Assembly (NCBI GenBank): GCA_900540785.1
Contig: UQHF01000015.1
Location: 1 to 64,000, forward strand
Direction: 5' to 3'
Source: an uncultured Blautia sp.
GTDB lineage: Bacteria; Bacillota; Clostridia; Lachnospirales; Lachnospiraceae
Length of the DNA: 64,000 nt
In this document: positions 8,996 to 17,106 of the stretch, piece by piece
Layout: each line of letters begins with the position of its first letter
How positions within the stretch are numbered: the first letter of the stretch is position 1
Made by a program: the position numbers and the translations under genes
Notes under the pieces: generated by a model
What the model saw: the letters and a program-made list of their open reading frames with translations, nothing else
Told to the model about the DNA's origin: nothing
The model's database searches: none

Positions 8996-10318
8996 TTATT
9001 CTGCATGTGCAGCTGCATATTCAGTTGCCCAACCGTCTACAAATGCTTTTTCTACTGCATCCCATTCACCGGTTCCCTGTGCATACTCAAGCATTGCGCT
9101 TCCTACCTGGTTTTTCCACTCTTCAGAAGGCATTGTTGTAAAGTTCCATGCTACAGAAGTTTTTCCGTCTGCAATGTATTTATTTGCATCTACTACAAGC
9201 GGATTGTCAGATTCGAAGTTTTCATCGAATGTCTTAAATGGTGTTACAAATCCCATTTCCTGGCTTAAAGAAGTTCTTCCTTCATCACTTGTGATTACCC
9301 AGTTTAAGAAATCAAGTGTTGCCTGAATATCTTCTTCACTTGCTTTGCTGTTTACACACCAGTAGTTTTCACTTCCTGTGCAAAGTCCCTGATTTTCTTC
9401 TCCGTCAACACCAATGTAGATTGGAAGCATTCCCATATCTTCGTCTGCAACTTCGTTATCCTTGATGTCATTGTATGCCCATGTTCCGTTCTGATAGAAT
9501 ACGGCTTCTCCTAAAGCAAACTCAGAAGCTGCGTCTTCCCCTGTTTTGCTGGAAAGTACGCTCGGCTCACATGTGGAGTCTGTGATATACAGATCAAAAA
9601 TATTCTTGAAGTTTTCAAGGTAAGTTCCCTTGATTGCATCTGTGGAATCAATTCCGTCTGCCTGATATTCATAATAGATTGGAAGGTTTGCCAGATGTGT
9701 TTTGAATCTCCAGTCACTGGAAGCATCAAAACCTGCGGAAGCAAAAGCACCTTCGATTCCAAGGTCATCTTTCTTTGCCTGAATATCATCTGCAACTGCT
9801 TTTAACGTGTCAAAGTTATTGATTTCTTCTACAGATTTTACAACTGCACCATCTGTCTCAAAGTAATCGTTTAACAGAGCTTTATTATAAATCAGTCCGT
9901 ATGTCTCGATTACGTACGCAATGCCCGGAACGCTTCCATCTTCATTTGTTAATGCAAATTCCTCACTTGTAAGCTGTTTGTAGATTTCTGTATCTTTTAA
10001 GTCATAGCAGTAATCTTTCCAGGAAGCAAGACCTACCGGACCATTTACCTGGAAAAGAGTTGGTGCTTCGTCTTTTGCCATCTCAGATTTCAGAGTGGAC
10101 TCATAAGTACCGGATGCTGCTGTTACAACGGTTACCGGAACGCCTGTCTCCTCTGTATATTTTTCACCAAGCTCAACCCACTGGTCTGCCTGCTCAGGCT
10201 TGAAGTTCAGGTAATACACGCTTCCTTTTGCCTCTTCTGCCATAACAGGAACTGACGGGATCATAGATGCAGCCATCATAACTGCCATGCTTAATGCGGT
10301 AATTTTTTTCATCTTCAT
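8996..10318 (-). CDS. Sugar ABC transporter substrate-binding protein, no lipobox
   Basis: Family 1 extracellular binding protein of 440 residues (VYYLNFKPEQADQWVELGEKYTEETG; GEAVFYQNGTWAYNDI). Residues 1-27 form a signal peptide ending VMA-EE, typical for signal peptidase I. Unusually for a Gram-positive binding protein there is no cysteine in the signal region, so it cannot be lipid-anchored in the normal way. AAAGGAGAGG precedes the ATG. It is the first gene of the importer operon with two permeases, next to a YesMN pair. The ligand cannot be told from sequence. Confidence 0.9.
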   Translation of the reverse strand: MKMKKITALSMAVMMAASMIPSVPVMAEEAKGSVYYLNFKPEQADQWVELGEKYTEETGVPVTVVTAASGTYESTLKSEMAKDEAPTLFQVNGPVGLASWKDYCYDLKDTEIYKQLTSEEFALTNEDGSVPGIAYVIETYGLIYNKALLNDYFETDGAVVKSVEEINNFDTLKAVADDIQAKKDDLGIEGAFASAGFDASSDWRFKTHLANLPIYYEYQADGIDSTDAIKGTYLENFKNIFDLYITDSTCEPSVLSSKTGEDAASEFALGEAVFYQNGTWAYNDIKDNEVADEDMGMLPIYIGVDGEENQGLCTGSENYWCVNSKASEEDIQATLDFLNWVITSDEGRTSLSQEMGFVTPFKTFDENFESDNPLVVDANKYIADGKTSVAWNFTTMPSEEWKNQVGSAMLEYAQGTGEWDAVEKAFVDGWATEYAAAHAE

Positions 10319-10555
10319 AATAAGTCCTCTCCTTTACATTGAAATTTCTATTTCGTTCTTTTGATGTGTCTTTATTGTAATTTCAAAAAGGAAATTCTGC
10401 TATAGTAAAAAATTAAGAAACGTGATAATTTTTCATGTTTCTGTTCAGAGGAAAATTATTATAATTACATTGCAAAGAATCGGCAGACAGTTTTTGTGAC
10501 ACGCTTCGTTTCCTGTCCGATCAGCGCCGCCTGTTATACGACATTGGCGCAAAAA

Positions 10556-10581
10556 CCCCGGTGAAGCGAACCTCACCGGGG
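10556..10581 (-). terminator. Terminator of fba
   Basis: A 9-bp GC-rich stem CCCCGGTGA/TCACCGGGG followed on the minus strand by TTTTT (10551-10555), 18 bp past the fba stop codon. A strong rho-independent terminator. Confidence 0.9.
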
Positions 10582-10598
10582 TATCATACTTTTTATTC

Positions 10599-11462
10599 TC
10601 AGGCTTTTCCAACAGAACCGAACAGTTCCATTTTTTCTTTAACAGTTGCCTTGATTGCTTCGAATCCAGGAGCAAGAAGTTTACGTGGGTCGTATCCTTT
10701 ACCCTGCTGGTCTTTTCCTTCTTCTACATATTTACGTGTAGCTGCTGCGAAGGAAAGCTGGCACTCTGTATTTACGTTGATTTTGGAAACACCAAGATCG
10801 ATTGCTTTTTTGATCATATCAGCCGGGATTCCTGTGCCGCCGTGAAGAACGAGCGGAAGTTCTCCTGTAAGCTGCTGGATTGCATCCAGTGTCTCAAAGC
10901 TTAATCCAGCCCAGTTTTCCGGATATTTTCCGTGAATGTTACCGATTCCTGCTGCAAGGAAGTCAATTCCAAGGTCAGCGATCATCTTACACTCGTTCGG
11001 GTCTGCACACTCGCCAGCTCCAACTACGCCGTCTTCCTCGCCGCCGATAGAACCAACCTCTGCTTCCAGAGACATACCGTGCTCTGCACAGATTTTAACA
11101 AGCTCTTTTGTTTTTGCAACGTTTTCTTCGATCGGATAATGAGAACCATCGAACATGATGGAAGAAAATCCAGCTTCTACACATTTCAGGCATCCTTCGT
11201 AGCTGCCGTGGTCAAGGTGAAGAGCTACCGGAACTGTAATGTTCAGTTCTTCCAGCATTCCGTTTACCATTCCTACAACAGTCTTGTAACCTGCCATGTA
11301 TTTACCTGCACCTTCGGAAACACCCAGGATAACCGGGGAGTTTAACTCCTGTGCAGTTAAAAGGATTGCTTTTGTCCACTCAAGGTTGTTGATGTTAAAC
11401 TGTCCAACTGCATAATGACCAGCTTTTGCTTTTTTCAGCATTTCTGTTGCACTTACTAACAT
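10599..11462 (-). CDS. fba: Class II fructose-bisphosphate aldolase
   Basis: Cytoplasmic zinc aldolase of 287 residues, the usual length. It cleaves fructose 1,6-bisphosphate to dihydroxyacetone phosphate and glyceraldehyde 3-phosphate. Seen in the sequence: the N-terminal GQFNINNLEW, catalytic and metal-binding segment ALHLDHGS, the phosphate-binding HGGTGIP, and INVNTE. TCAGGAGGAAT precedes the ATG and a strong terminator follows, so it is monocistronic. The class II family also includes tagatose- and fructose-related aldolases, but the full-length match favours the glycolytic enzyme. Confidence 0.95.
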   Translation of the reverse strand: MLVSATEMLKKAKAGHYAVGQFNINNLEWTKAILLTAQELNSPVILGVSEGAGKYMAGYKTVVGMVNGMLEELNITVPVALHLDHGSYEGCLKCVEAGFSSIMFDGSHYPIEENVAKTKELVKICAEHGMSLEAEVGSIGGEEDGVVGAGECADPNECKMIADLGIDFLAAGIGNIHGKYPENWAGLSFETLDAIQQLTGELPLVLHGGTGIPADMIKKAIDLGVSKINVNTECQLSFAAATRKYVEEGKDQQGKGYDPRKLLAPGFEAIKATVKEKMELFGSVGKA

Positions 11463-11568
11463 GATTTATTCCTCCTGACATTTTATTGAAAAACCGGATG
11501 GTTTTCCATATATTTTGTAGTTTACCAGATTCTGTCCGTTTCGTCTACTATTTTGCCGAAAAAAGTGC

Positions 11569-11597
11569 TTGCATTTTGCTCCTGATTCCGATATAAT
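11569..11597 (+). promoter_or_regulatory. Promoter of tRNA-Tyr
   Basis: TTGCAT (11569-11574), a 17-bp spacer and a perfect TATAAT (11592-11597), 13 bp before the mature tRNA 5' end. Confidence 0.8.
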
Positions 11598-11610
11598 TAA
11601 GGACGGTCAA

Positions 11611-11692
11611 GGACGGGTTCCCGAGTGGCCAAAGGGGGCAGACTGTAAATCTGTTGGCAACGCCTTCGAAGGTTCGAATCCTTCTCCGTCCA
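11611..11692 (+). tRNA. tRNA-Tyr (GTA anticodon)
   Basis: A class II tRNA of 82 bases. The acceptor stem GGACGGG pairs with TCCGTCC, discriminator A at 11692. The anticodon stem-loop CAGA-CTGTAAA-TCTG has GTA in the centre, followed by a long variable arm as expected for bacterial tyrosine tRNA, then the T arm GAAGG-TTCGAAT-CCTTC. CCA is not encoded and must be added by the CCA-transferase, whose gene lies at 30.1-31.4 kb. Confidence 0.95.
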
Positions 11693-11701
11693 CTTACTTC
11701 T

Positions 11702-11730
11702 AACCCAGGATTATGTTCCTGGGTTTTCTT
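11702..11730 (+). terminator. Terminator after tRNA-Tyr
   Basis: Stem AACCCAGGA/TCCTGGGTT with a 6-base loop and a T-rich tail TTCTT. It ends 27 bp before the ArsR start, so the regulator gene is probably read by run-through or from a weak promoter of its own. Confidence 0.75.
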
Positions 11731-11757
11731 ACATCTGCATTTCAGGAAGGTGCTATT

Positions 11758-12108
11758 ATGGAAAAACACGAACATATAAACAACGAACATACACATTCTC
11801 ACACAAATCCTATAGAAGAATATCCCATCAGTGAGGAAACCCTTTACAATCTCGCCGAACTTTTTAAGGTTTTCGGAGATCCTACCCGTATTCGTATCCT
11901 CTATGCCTTATCTTCTCAGGAGCTTTGCGTACAGGATATTGCGGATACGCTTTCCATGACCCAGAGTGCCATTTCTCACCAGCTCCGCATTCTGAAGCAA
12001 ATGTCTCTTGTAAAATACAGAAGAGACGGCAAAACAGTTTACTACTCCCTGGCAGACGACCATGTGTCTACGATTATGAAGCAGGGATTGGAACATGTTT
12101 GTGAATAA
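11758..12108 (+). CDS. ArsR/SmtB-family zinc-responsive repressor
   Basis: Winged-helix metalloregulator of 116 residues, start at ATG 11758 behind AGGAAGG. The N-terminus is histidine-rich (HEHINNEHTHSHT). The recognition helix region is TLSMTQSAISHQLRILK. The C-terminal helix carries D-x-H-x10-H-x2-E (DDH...HVCE), the complete alpha-5 zinc site of SmtB-type sensors, and the alpha-3 segment is ELCVQD, retaining the Cys and Asp of the second SmtB site with the His-rich tail as possible partner. From family knowledge it should release DNA when zinc or a similar metal binds. No transporter gene is adjacent, so the target is elsewhere. The downstream gene is convergent. Confidence 0.9.
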   Translation: MEKHEHINNEHTHSHTNPIEEYPISEETLYNLAELFKVFGDPTRIRILYALSSQELCVQDIADTLSMTQSAISHQLRILKQMSLVKYRRDGKTVYYSLADDHVSTIMKQGLEHVCE

Positions 12109-12112
12109 AACT

Positions 12113-12130
12113 TTCAGGAAGCGACCTGAA
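12113..12130 (-). terminator. Weak hairpin at the end of the M56 operon
   Basis: TTCAGG/CCTGAA with a 6-base loop spans the stop codon of the last gene and is followed on the minus strand by AGTTTTATT. The short stem makes it a marginal terminator. Confidence 0.4.
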
Positions 12131-12812
12131 CCGTCACTCCATCTTCACATTTTTCTGCTTCCGGAGCAATTTTCGTAGCATTGTCATCTGACCAGCCGTC
12201 CGGAAGCTCCAACCCGGAGACAGCCGCCTTTCCTTCGCTTTGCATAAGAACCGTGATCGGATATTTTTCCAGAAAAAACTGCTTTCCCCACATTGTTTCT
12301 TTCTCTTTTACTTCATAAACATAATCCCCTCCAGAATCCCTTTGAATTGCCGTCTGAGGAATGACATCAAGAGGACCTAGTCTTCTTTTGATTTCAAGAC
12401 GCACAGGCACTCCCGTTTCCTGCCGCTGTTCTGTAGAAAAATCCAGCAGAATTTCATATTTTCCATTCACTGCCTTTTTCTCTGCAAAACTCCCTTTATA
12501 ACTATATTCTTCCATCACTGACTCTGTACCGGGAATCTGTTCGAGAAAATATCCTGTGATTTCCGCTCCAGTTCCCATAAGTTGTAACGCCAAACGTTCA
12601 TCAGCCATAACAGATACTGTTGTCGTTTCTTCCTTATGATTTTCCACTATCATACCCTCAGCTTCCATTGAAATAGAGAGATAGTCACTTTTTGCAGTGA
12701 TTGGAGAAATGGTCATCTGCATATTTTTCCCAACTGTAAAAACTACCGCTGTACACATAAGAAGTGCCACAGTCAAACCTGCTGAAAAATAAAATCCCTT
12801 CTTCCCTTTCAT
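12114..12812 (-). CDS. Membrane-anchored protein resembling an efflux adaptor (membrane-fusion) C-terminus
   Basis: Predicted 232-residue protein, start at ATG 12812 overlapping the permease stop (ATGA). One N-terminal membrane segment (about residues 6-27) anchors an extracellular part. The segment VIPQTAIQRDSGGDYVYEV ... GKQFFLEKYPITVLMQSEGKAAVSG matches the style of the C-terminal barrel and proximal domain of HlyD/MacA-type adaptors ('P..A......YVYVV'). The central coiled-coil hairpin and lipoyl region of true adaptors appear missing or much reduced. It is the last gene of the BlaI/M56-binding-protein/permease operon, an odd partner for importer permeases. The function is inferred only from this resemblance; an independent extracytoplasmic accessory role is possible. 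Confidence 0.6.
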   Translation of the reverse strand: MKGKKGFYFSAGLTVALLMCTAVVFTVGKNMQMTISPITAKSDYLSISMEAEGMIVENHKEETTTVSVMADERLALQLMGTGAEITGYFLEQIPGTESVMEEYSYKGSFAEKKAVNGKYEILLDFSTEQRQETGVPVRLEIKRRLGPLDVIPQTAIQRDSGGDYVYEVKEKETMWGKQFFLEKYPITVLMQSEGKAAVSGLELPDGWSDDNATKIAPEAEKCEDGVTVQVAS

Positions 12813-13567
12813 CTCTCTTCCCTTCCTTTCAGAAAAATTCCTGCAAGTATCAAAATCGGTATCATACTTAAAAGTCCACATGGCGACAGTTTTCCCCATT
12901 CTCCTTCCGGCGCTGTAAAAAGATACACGGATAACGGATAGAGCGCTGGATTTTCAAAAAATACCATTGGCTGCTCTACCATACTCCATGCATACAAAAA
13001 AACAAGTACAGAAAGAGCTGTCACCGGCTTTTTTTCTACTGGAATCACAATCTTTACGAGAAGCGTTCCACTTCCCGCTCCATCGAGCCGGGCAGCATCT
13101 AATACCTCCCTGTCTGTTCTTTTAAAAAACAGTAAAAGAAAAAATGCGGAAAATGGAAGAAAGCAATAAGGAAGCACCAGCGCCCATACTGTATTTAAAA
13201 GATTTAACCTGTCCAGCACAATATATTGCGGCACCAACAGCACCTGTATCGGCAAGAGCAGCAGCAAAAGAAGTATTTTTTCTATCACTCTCCTTCCGGG
13301 AAGCTCATAAACGGAAATCCCAAAAGCAGCCAATATCCCAATCCCCATTTGCCCCGCTGTGAGGATTAAGGTGAGAAAAAGACTTTCCCAGAACTTTTTC
13401 AGATATACCGGATTTAAAAGAAATACCTCTCTGTACCATTTCCATGTAAATATTCCATCTTCCCAGACACCTTTCTGCAGCACCAGAAATACAGGAATTA
13501 CAAAAATACAGAAAAGAATCCCAAAACATACGCCTTTTAAACATACATATTTTTCTTTTTTCTCCAT
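12809..13567 (-). CDS. ABC importer permease (MalG type) in the M56 operon
   Basis: Inner-membrane permease of 252 residues, start at ATG 13567 behind GGGGG. About six membrane segments; the EAA loop reads LDAARLDGAGSGTLLVKIVIP. It overlaps the previous permease gene by 31 bases and the next gene by 4, so the operon is tightly packed. Sequence and length are typical of the CUT1 group but the extracellular loops are short. No ATPase gene accompanies it. Confidence 0.85.
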   Translation of the reverse strand: MEKKEKYVCLKGVCFGILFCIFVIPVFLVLQKGVWEDGIFTWKWYREVFLLNPVYLKKFWESLFLTLILTAGQMGIGILAAFGISVYELPGRRVIEKILLLLLLLPIQVLLVPQYIVLDRLNLLNTVWALVLPYCFLPFSAFFLLLFFKRTDREVLDAARLDGAGSGTLLVKIVIPVEKKPVTALSVLVFLYAWSMVEQPMVFFENPALYPLSVYLFTAPEGEWGKLSPCGLLSMIPILILAGIFLKGREER

Positions 13568-14388
13568 AAACTTATCCCCCTGCATAAAATCCTTGCGAAT
13601 CTATCCAGTAAAAAAATCCCCATAACCATAGTAACTGCTGCCACAGAAAGATGCGTCTCGTTCATCTGCTCAAAATTATTATTCAAATAATGCTGCAGAA
13701 GATAAAGTTGTCCCGGAGGGTGTGTTCCTCCCATAAGGAGCGCTTCCCTGTACCCCAAAAAAGTATGCACGATTCCCAAAATCCCTGCAAATTTCATCAT
13801 TTCTCCCAAAGCCGGAATCGTTACAAGACGTACCTGCTGCCAGTATCCTGCCCCTTCTACTTTCGCAGCCTCATAATATGGCAACGGTATTTTATTGATT
13901 CCTGTTGCAAAAAGAAGACCATAAAATCCACCGTACTTTAATATATGAATCAGGCTCAGTGATAAAAGAGAATCCTGACAGATTATCCGAACTGTCATCA
14001 CAGCTCCCATAGCCGGAACCAGAAAAGGCAGAAGTCCGACAGCCATAAGAATACCTGCTTTTTCTCCGAGAGCCTGATAAAAAAGCGACAGTGCCAACCC
14101 TGTCGGCAAAGCCAAACAAAGAGACATGGCAAGCAGACTGACTGTATGGAAAACTGCTTTTTGAAAAGCCTCCGAAGCATATACATTTCTGTAATTTTCC
14201 AGCCCTTCTAAAATTCCTCCTCCGTTTGGAAAAAAGCTTCTCCAACCAAGTAAAAAGAACGGCAGAATAAGGAACACGCACATACCGGTCAAAAAAGGCA
14301 ACGCGAAAAAGAAACCGGTTCTGTATTTTTTTCTATTCCGAGCAGTATATATTGTAATACTGCTGTGCTTTTTCGCAACATGTTTCAT
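13537..14388 (-). CDS. ABC importer permease (MalF type) in the M56 operon
   Basis: Inner-membrane permease of 283 residues with a basic N-terminus, about six membrane segments and an EAA loop YEAAKVEGAGYWQQVRLVTIP in which the usual Asp of 'DGA' is Glu. GGGGAGGAATCTT precedes the ATG. The start lies inside the 3' end of the M56-binding-protein gene (56-base overlap). The section between the third membrane segment and the EAA loop looks condensed relative to ordinary MalF proteins. Together with the next permease it should form the channel for whatever the fused binding domain recognises. Confidence 0.82.
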   Translation of the reverse strand: MKHVAKKHSSITIYTARNRKKYRTGFFFALPFLTGMCVFLILPFFLLGWRSFFPNGGGILEGLENYRNVYASEAFQKAVFHTVSLLAMSLCLALPTGLALSLFYQALGEKAGILMAVGLLPFLVPAMGAVMTVRIICQDSLLSLSLIHILKYGGFYGLLFATGINKIPLPYYEAAKVEGAGYWQQVRLVTIPALGEMMKFAGILGIVHTFLGYREALLMGGTHPPGQLYLLQHYLNNNFEQMNETHLSVAAVTMVMGIFLLDRFARILCRGISLWRKKKNMYV

Positions 14389-16675
14389 AAGATTCCTCCC
14401 CCGTCACAAACGGTTCAAAATATTCAAGAATCTTCATGTATAAATCTTTTGACAACACAGCTTCTGAAATATCTTTTAATTCATGAAGAACCTGATTCCT
14501 GAGTTTCTCCTTCTCCCCCTGAGCCATGAGAGAATAATCTGCCATATAATTTGTCTCCCAATAAGAAAGAATTTCCTTATCCAAATCTGTACGAACCGGC
14601 AGTTGATTATCACGAACCGTAAGCTTCTGTCCATTATAAGAAAGCATCAATTCTATAAAATCCCATGCATTCTTTTTATTTTCTGCTCCTGATAAAATGC
14701 CCGCCCAGGTATTTACAACTGCCGTCATTCCCTCTCCGTTTGAAGAAAGAGGAAGTACGGTCAGTTTATCCTCTTCCAGAATCGCCACATCTCTCACGTA
14801 GAAAACATTCCCGTCCATTACCGGCTCCCATAAATAAGACTCTCCACAGAAGCTATCCTCATAATCTTTTGCATATTTCTGTTGAAGAGTACGCTCTTTT
14901 TGATAAAGTAAAAACCAGTTTTTTATTTCTTCCTCTTCAAAAGGAAGGATTTCTGATTCAAAAAAATCCGGAAACAGAGCAGGAAAACTGTTTTGGAACA
15001 TTCCATTTACAGTTCCATCCGGATATAGATAAGCCTGCGTCAGAGGAAACGATTCTTTCGTAGCATTGTAGAATTTTTCTGTTTCTTTTATAAAACCATT
15101 TCTGTCTTTACAGTTTTCTTCCGAAAACCCTGCCTGTTCCACCTGATTTTTTCCTGAAACGAGATGATACACATGATAGTTCAAAGGCATAAGGTACTGT
15201 TTGTTTTCATATTCTCCCGCCCCAAGAACTTTTTCATTTAGTATTTCAGGAGACAGTTCTTCACTTTTTTCCAGATATGGATTCAAATCACAGAATAACC
15301 CCATTTCCATCTGCTTTTCCGGATTTTCAATTAAATCACTTCCTGTACACAAAACCAGATCCGGTCCCTTGCCTGCCATAATCTCCGTTTTAAATTTTTT
15401 ATCCAATCCCTGTCCTTCCACAGAATCTCCTGGGTTTTCCATTCCTTTCAGAATAACCTCTACTTCCGGATGAGCTGCCTTATAATAAGCAACAACATTA
15501 TTAATATATTGGGCAGATTCTGAGAGCTGTCCATCTCCCCATTTCGTATCATCATATGCAATGACTAATTTTTCTGTTTCCCGAAAATCCGCTTTTTCTG
15601 TTTTACCGCAGCTTATTAATCCAGAACACAAAAATCCGGTACAAAGCATAACTGCCAAAAAGCGTTTCCCATTTTTCTTTGCCTCTTTGGAAAAAATTCT
15701 TGAAAATCGAAGTTTCATTCTCTCCTTTTCAACTGAAAATGCAAGCGAAGTACCTCCCCCTTTATTCCCCGGACGAATAAACGCCAGAAGTGCATAGCTA
15801 TAGGAAAGAAAGCTTTGTTCATCTTTCCCTCTTAATACACTTTCATCGCAGGCGATTTCCAAATCTTCAAGCATACATCTTTTCGCAATCCAGACTACTG
15901 GCTGATACCAGAAAATCCAGCAGAATACAGCCCACGCTCCACGTATCAGAATATCTTGTTTTCGTCCGTGAACACATTCATGATAAATCGCCCATCTTAA
16001 TTTCTCTTCCCTGTATTCTTTTTCCGGAATGACGATTCTTCTGCTGAAAGTGCCTACAAGAATGGGGCTTCTCAACAATGGGTTTTGATAAAGTGCCGGA
16101 ACATTTATTCCAACCTCTCTGGAAATATTCCTGACCATCTCCAAAAGCTGCGTATCTTTTACTTTCTGATTCTTTGATAAAATATTTTTTCTCCACCAGA
16201 TTTCCTTTGCCGCTGCCCACAGAAATGTAATAAAAACACCACAAATCCAGATAAGTGTAAAAATATCTGCCACATCCGCTCTGTTTTCTACAAGAAGAGA
16301 ATCCCTGATTTCCCGGCGCATTTCTTCTTCTGTCTGAAAAGTTTCTATCCCTGTTATTCCTTTTTGCTCAGGCTGTTCGGGTATAGAGGTACCTGTCTCC
16401 TTCAAAATAGGATTTTTCTTCTTTTCTTCTGCGTAAGTTACAGTTTCCCCCGCCTGCTCATGTATTGTCTCCCATCTCACTGGATTTAACGTAATAGGAG
16501 AATGTTTAAAAAAGGAAACAGGAAGCAAAAACAATATAAGAATCCCTATCCACAATCGCCTCCATGTTTCTCCCTTATAAAACTCGCCCTTCCTGTTTCG
16601 AAAAAGAAAAATGATCACCAGAAAAACGCTTAAAGAAATCCCCCGCTCCAGCGTCCAAAAGAAAACTTCTTTCAT
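14333..16675 (-). CDS. M56 (BlaR1-type) membrane protease fused to an ABC substrate-binding protein
   Basis: A single 780-residue frame. Residues 1-~355 are a BlaR1/MecR1-like M56 protease: early membrane segments near 12-26 and 41-56, another near 138-156, zinc motif HECVH at 232-236, downstream Glu in LEDLEIACDE (about 273), and a fourth membrane segment at about 338-355. In BlaR1 an extracellular penicillin sensor follows that segment. Here residues 357-780 are instead a family 1 solute-binding protein (KLVIAYDDTKWG, FKTEIMAGKGPDLVL, KNAWDFIELMLSYNGQ). The junction GLISC resembles a lipobox. The ATG overlaps the BlaI stop (ATGA), and two permeases and an adaptor-like protein follow. Inference: ligand binding outside activates the cytoplasmic protease, which cleaves BlaI. 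No penicillin-binding motif is seen. The fusion is certain in the sequence; the mechanism is a hypothesis. Confidence 0.88.
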   Translation of the reverse strand: MKEVFFWTLERGISLSVFLVIIFLFRNRKGEFYKGETWRRLWIGILILFLLPVSFFKHSPITLNPVRWETIHEQAGETVTYAEEKKKNPILKETGTSIPEQPEQKGITGIETFQTEEEMRREIRDSLLVENRADVADIFTLIWICGVFITFLWAAAKEIWWRKNILSKNQKVKDTQLLEMVRNISREVGINVPALYQNPLLRSPILVGTFSRRIVIPEKEYREEKLRWAIYHECVHGRKQDILIRGAWAVFCWIFWYQPVVWIAKRCMLEDLEIACDESVLRGKDEQSFLSYSYALLAFIRPGNKGGGTSLAFSVEKERMKLRFSRIFSKEAKKNGKRFLAVMLCTGFLCSGLISCGKTEKADFRETEKLVIAYDDTKWGDGQLSESAQYINNVVAYYKAAHPEVEVILKGMENPGDSVEGQGLDKKFKTEIMAGKGPDLVLCTGSDLIENPEKQMEMGLFCDLNPYLEKSEELSPEILNEKVLGAGEYENKQYLMPLNYHVYHLVSGKNQVEQAGFSEENCKDRNGFIKETEKFYNATKESFPLTQAYLYPDGTVNGMFQNSFPALFPDFFESEILPFEEEEIKNWFLLYQKERTLQQKYAKDYEDSFCGESYLWEPVMDGNVFYVRDVAILEEDKLTVLPLSSNGEGMTAVVNTWAGILSGAENKKNAWDFIELMLSYNGQKLTVRDNQLPVRTDLDKEILSYWETNYMADYSLMAQGEKEKLRNQVLHELKDISEAVLSKDLYMKILEYFEPFVTGEESYETCCEKAQQYYNIYCSE

Positions 16676-17067
16676 AGCTTCTCCTTTCTCTGGTTCAAAA
16701 ACTCTTCCAGTTCCTCAAATTCTTCCTCACTTATCTGATCTCCTTCTGCGAGAGCTGCAATAAAGTTTACCGTCTTTCCCCGAAACAGCTTTGTAAGAAG
16801 TTTTCTGCTCTCTGTCTGTAAATACTCTTCCTCAGATACAAGTGTTTTATAAAAATACTTTTTTCCTTCTTTTTCTGCTCTGAGAAAGCCTCTTGTTTTC
16901 AACCGGCTTAAAAGACTGTTCACAGTACTTGTATCCCAGTCCAACTCTTTTGCCTTCAAATATGTTTCAATTTCCGGTCTTGAAAGCATAGTTTCATGTT
17001 CCCATAGCACCTGCATAATTTCCAGTTCTGCATCTGGAAGTCTTCCGTGGTCTGTCTGCGCTTTCAT
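16672..17067 (-). CDS. BlaI/MecI-family transcriptional repressor
   Basis: Winged-helix repressor of 131 residues (LPDAELEIMQVLWEHETMLSRPEIE...), with the DNA-recognition part WDTSTVNSLLSRLKTRGFL and a C-terminal dimerisation region. BlaI proteins are inactivated by cleavage by their partner M56 protease. The partner gene follows directly with an ATGA overlap. GGAGG precedes the ATG and lies immediately beside one of two 16-bp operators, so the protein very likely represses its own operon. Confidence 0.93.
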   Translation of the reverse strand: MKAQTDHGRLPDAELEIMQVLWEHETMLSRPEIETYLKAKELDWDTSTVNSLLSRLKTRGFLRAEKEGKKYFYKTLVSEEEYLQTESRKLLTKLFRGKTVNFIAALAEGDQISEEEFEELEEFLNQRKEKL

Positions 17068-17079
17068 TATCCCACCTCC

Positions 17080-17095
17080 TTTTACAAATGTAAAA
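17080..17095. promoter_or_regulatory. BlaI-type operator 1, next to the ribosome-binding site
   Basis: Inverted repeat TTTTACA-N2-TGTAAAA (16 bp), with the TACA...TGTA core typical of BlaI/MecI operators. It abuts the ribosome-binding site of the repressor gene and is the exact reverse complement of operator 2. Confidence 0.8.
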
Positions 17096-17106
17096 CTTAT
17101 ACTTAT

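Noticed and set aside
14333..16675. A beta-lactam resistance regulator (blaR1/mecR1)
   Set aside because: The protease half fits, but the C-terminal half is a solute-binding protein, there is no penicillin-binding SxxK/SxN motif set, and no beta-lactamase gene is nearby.
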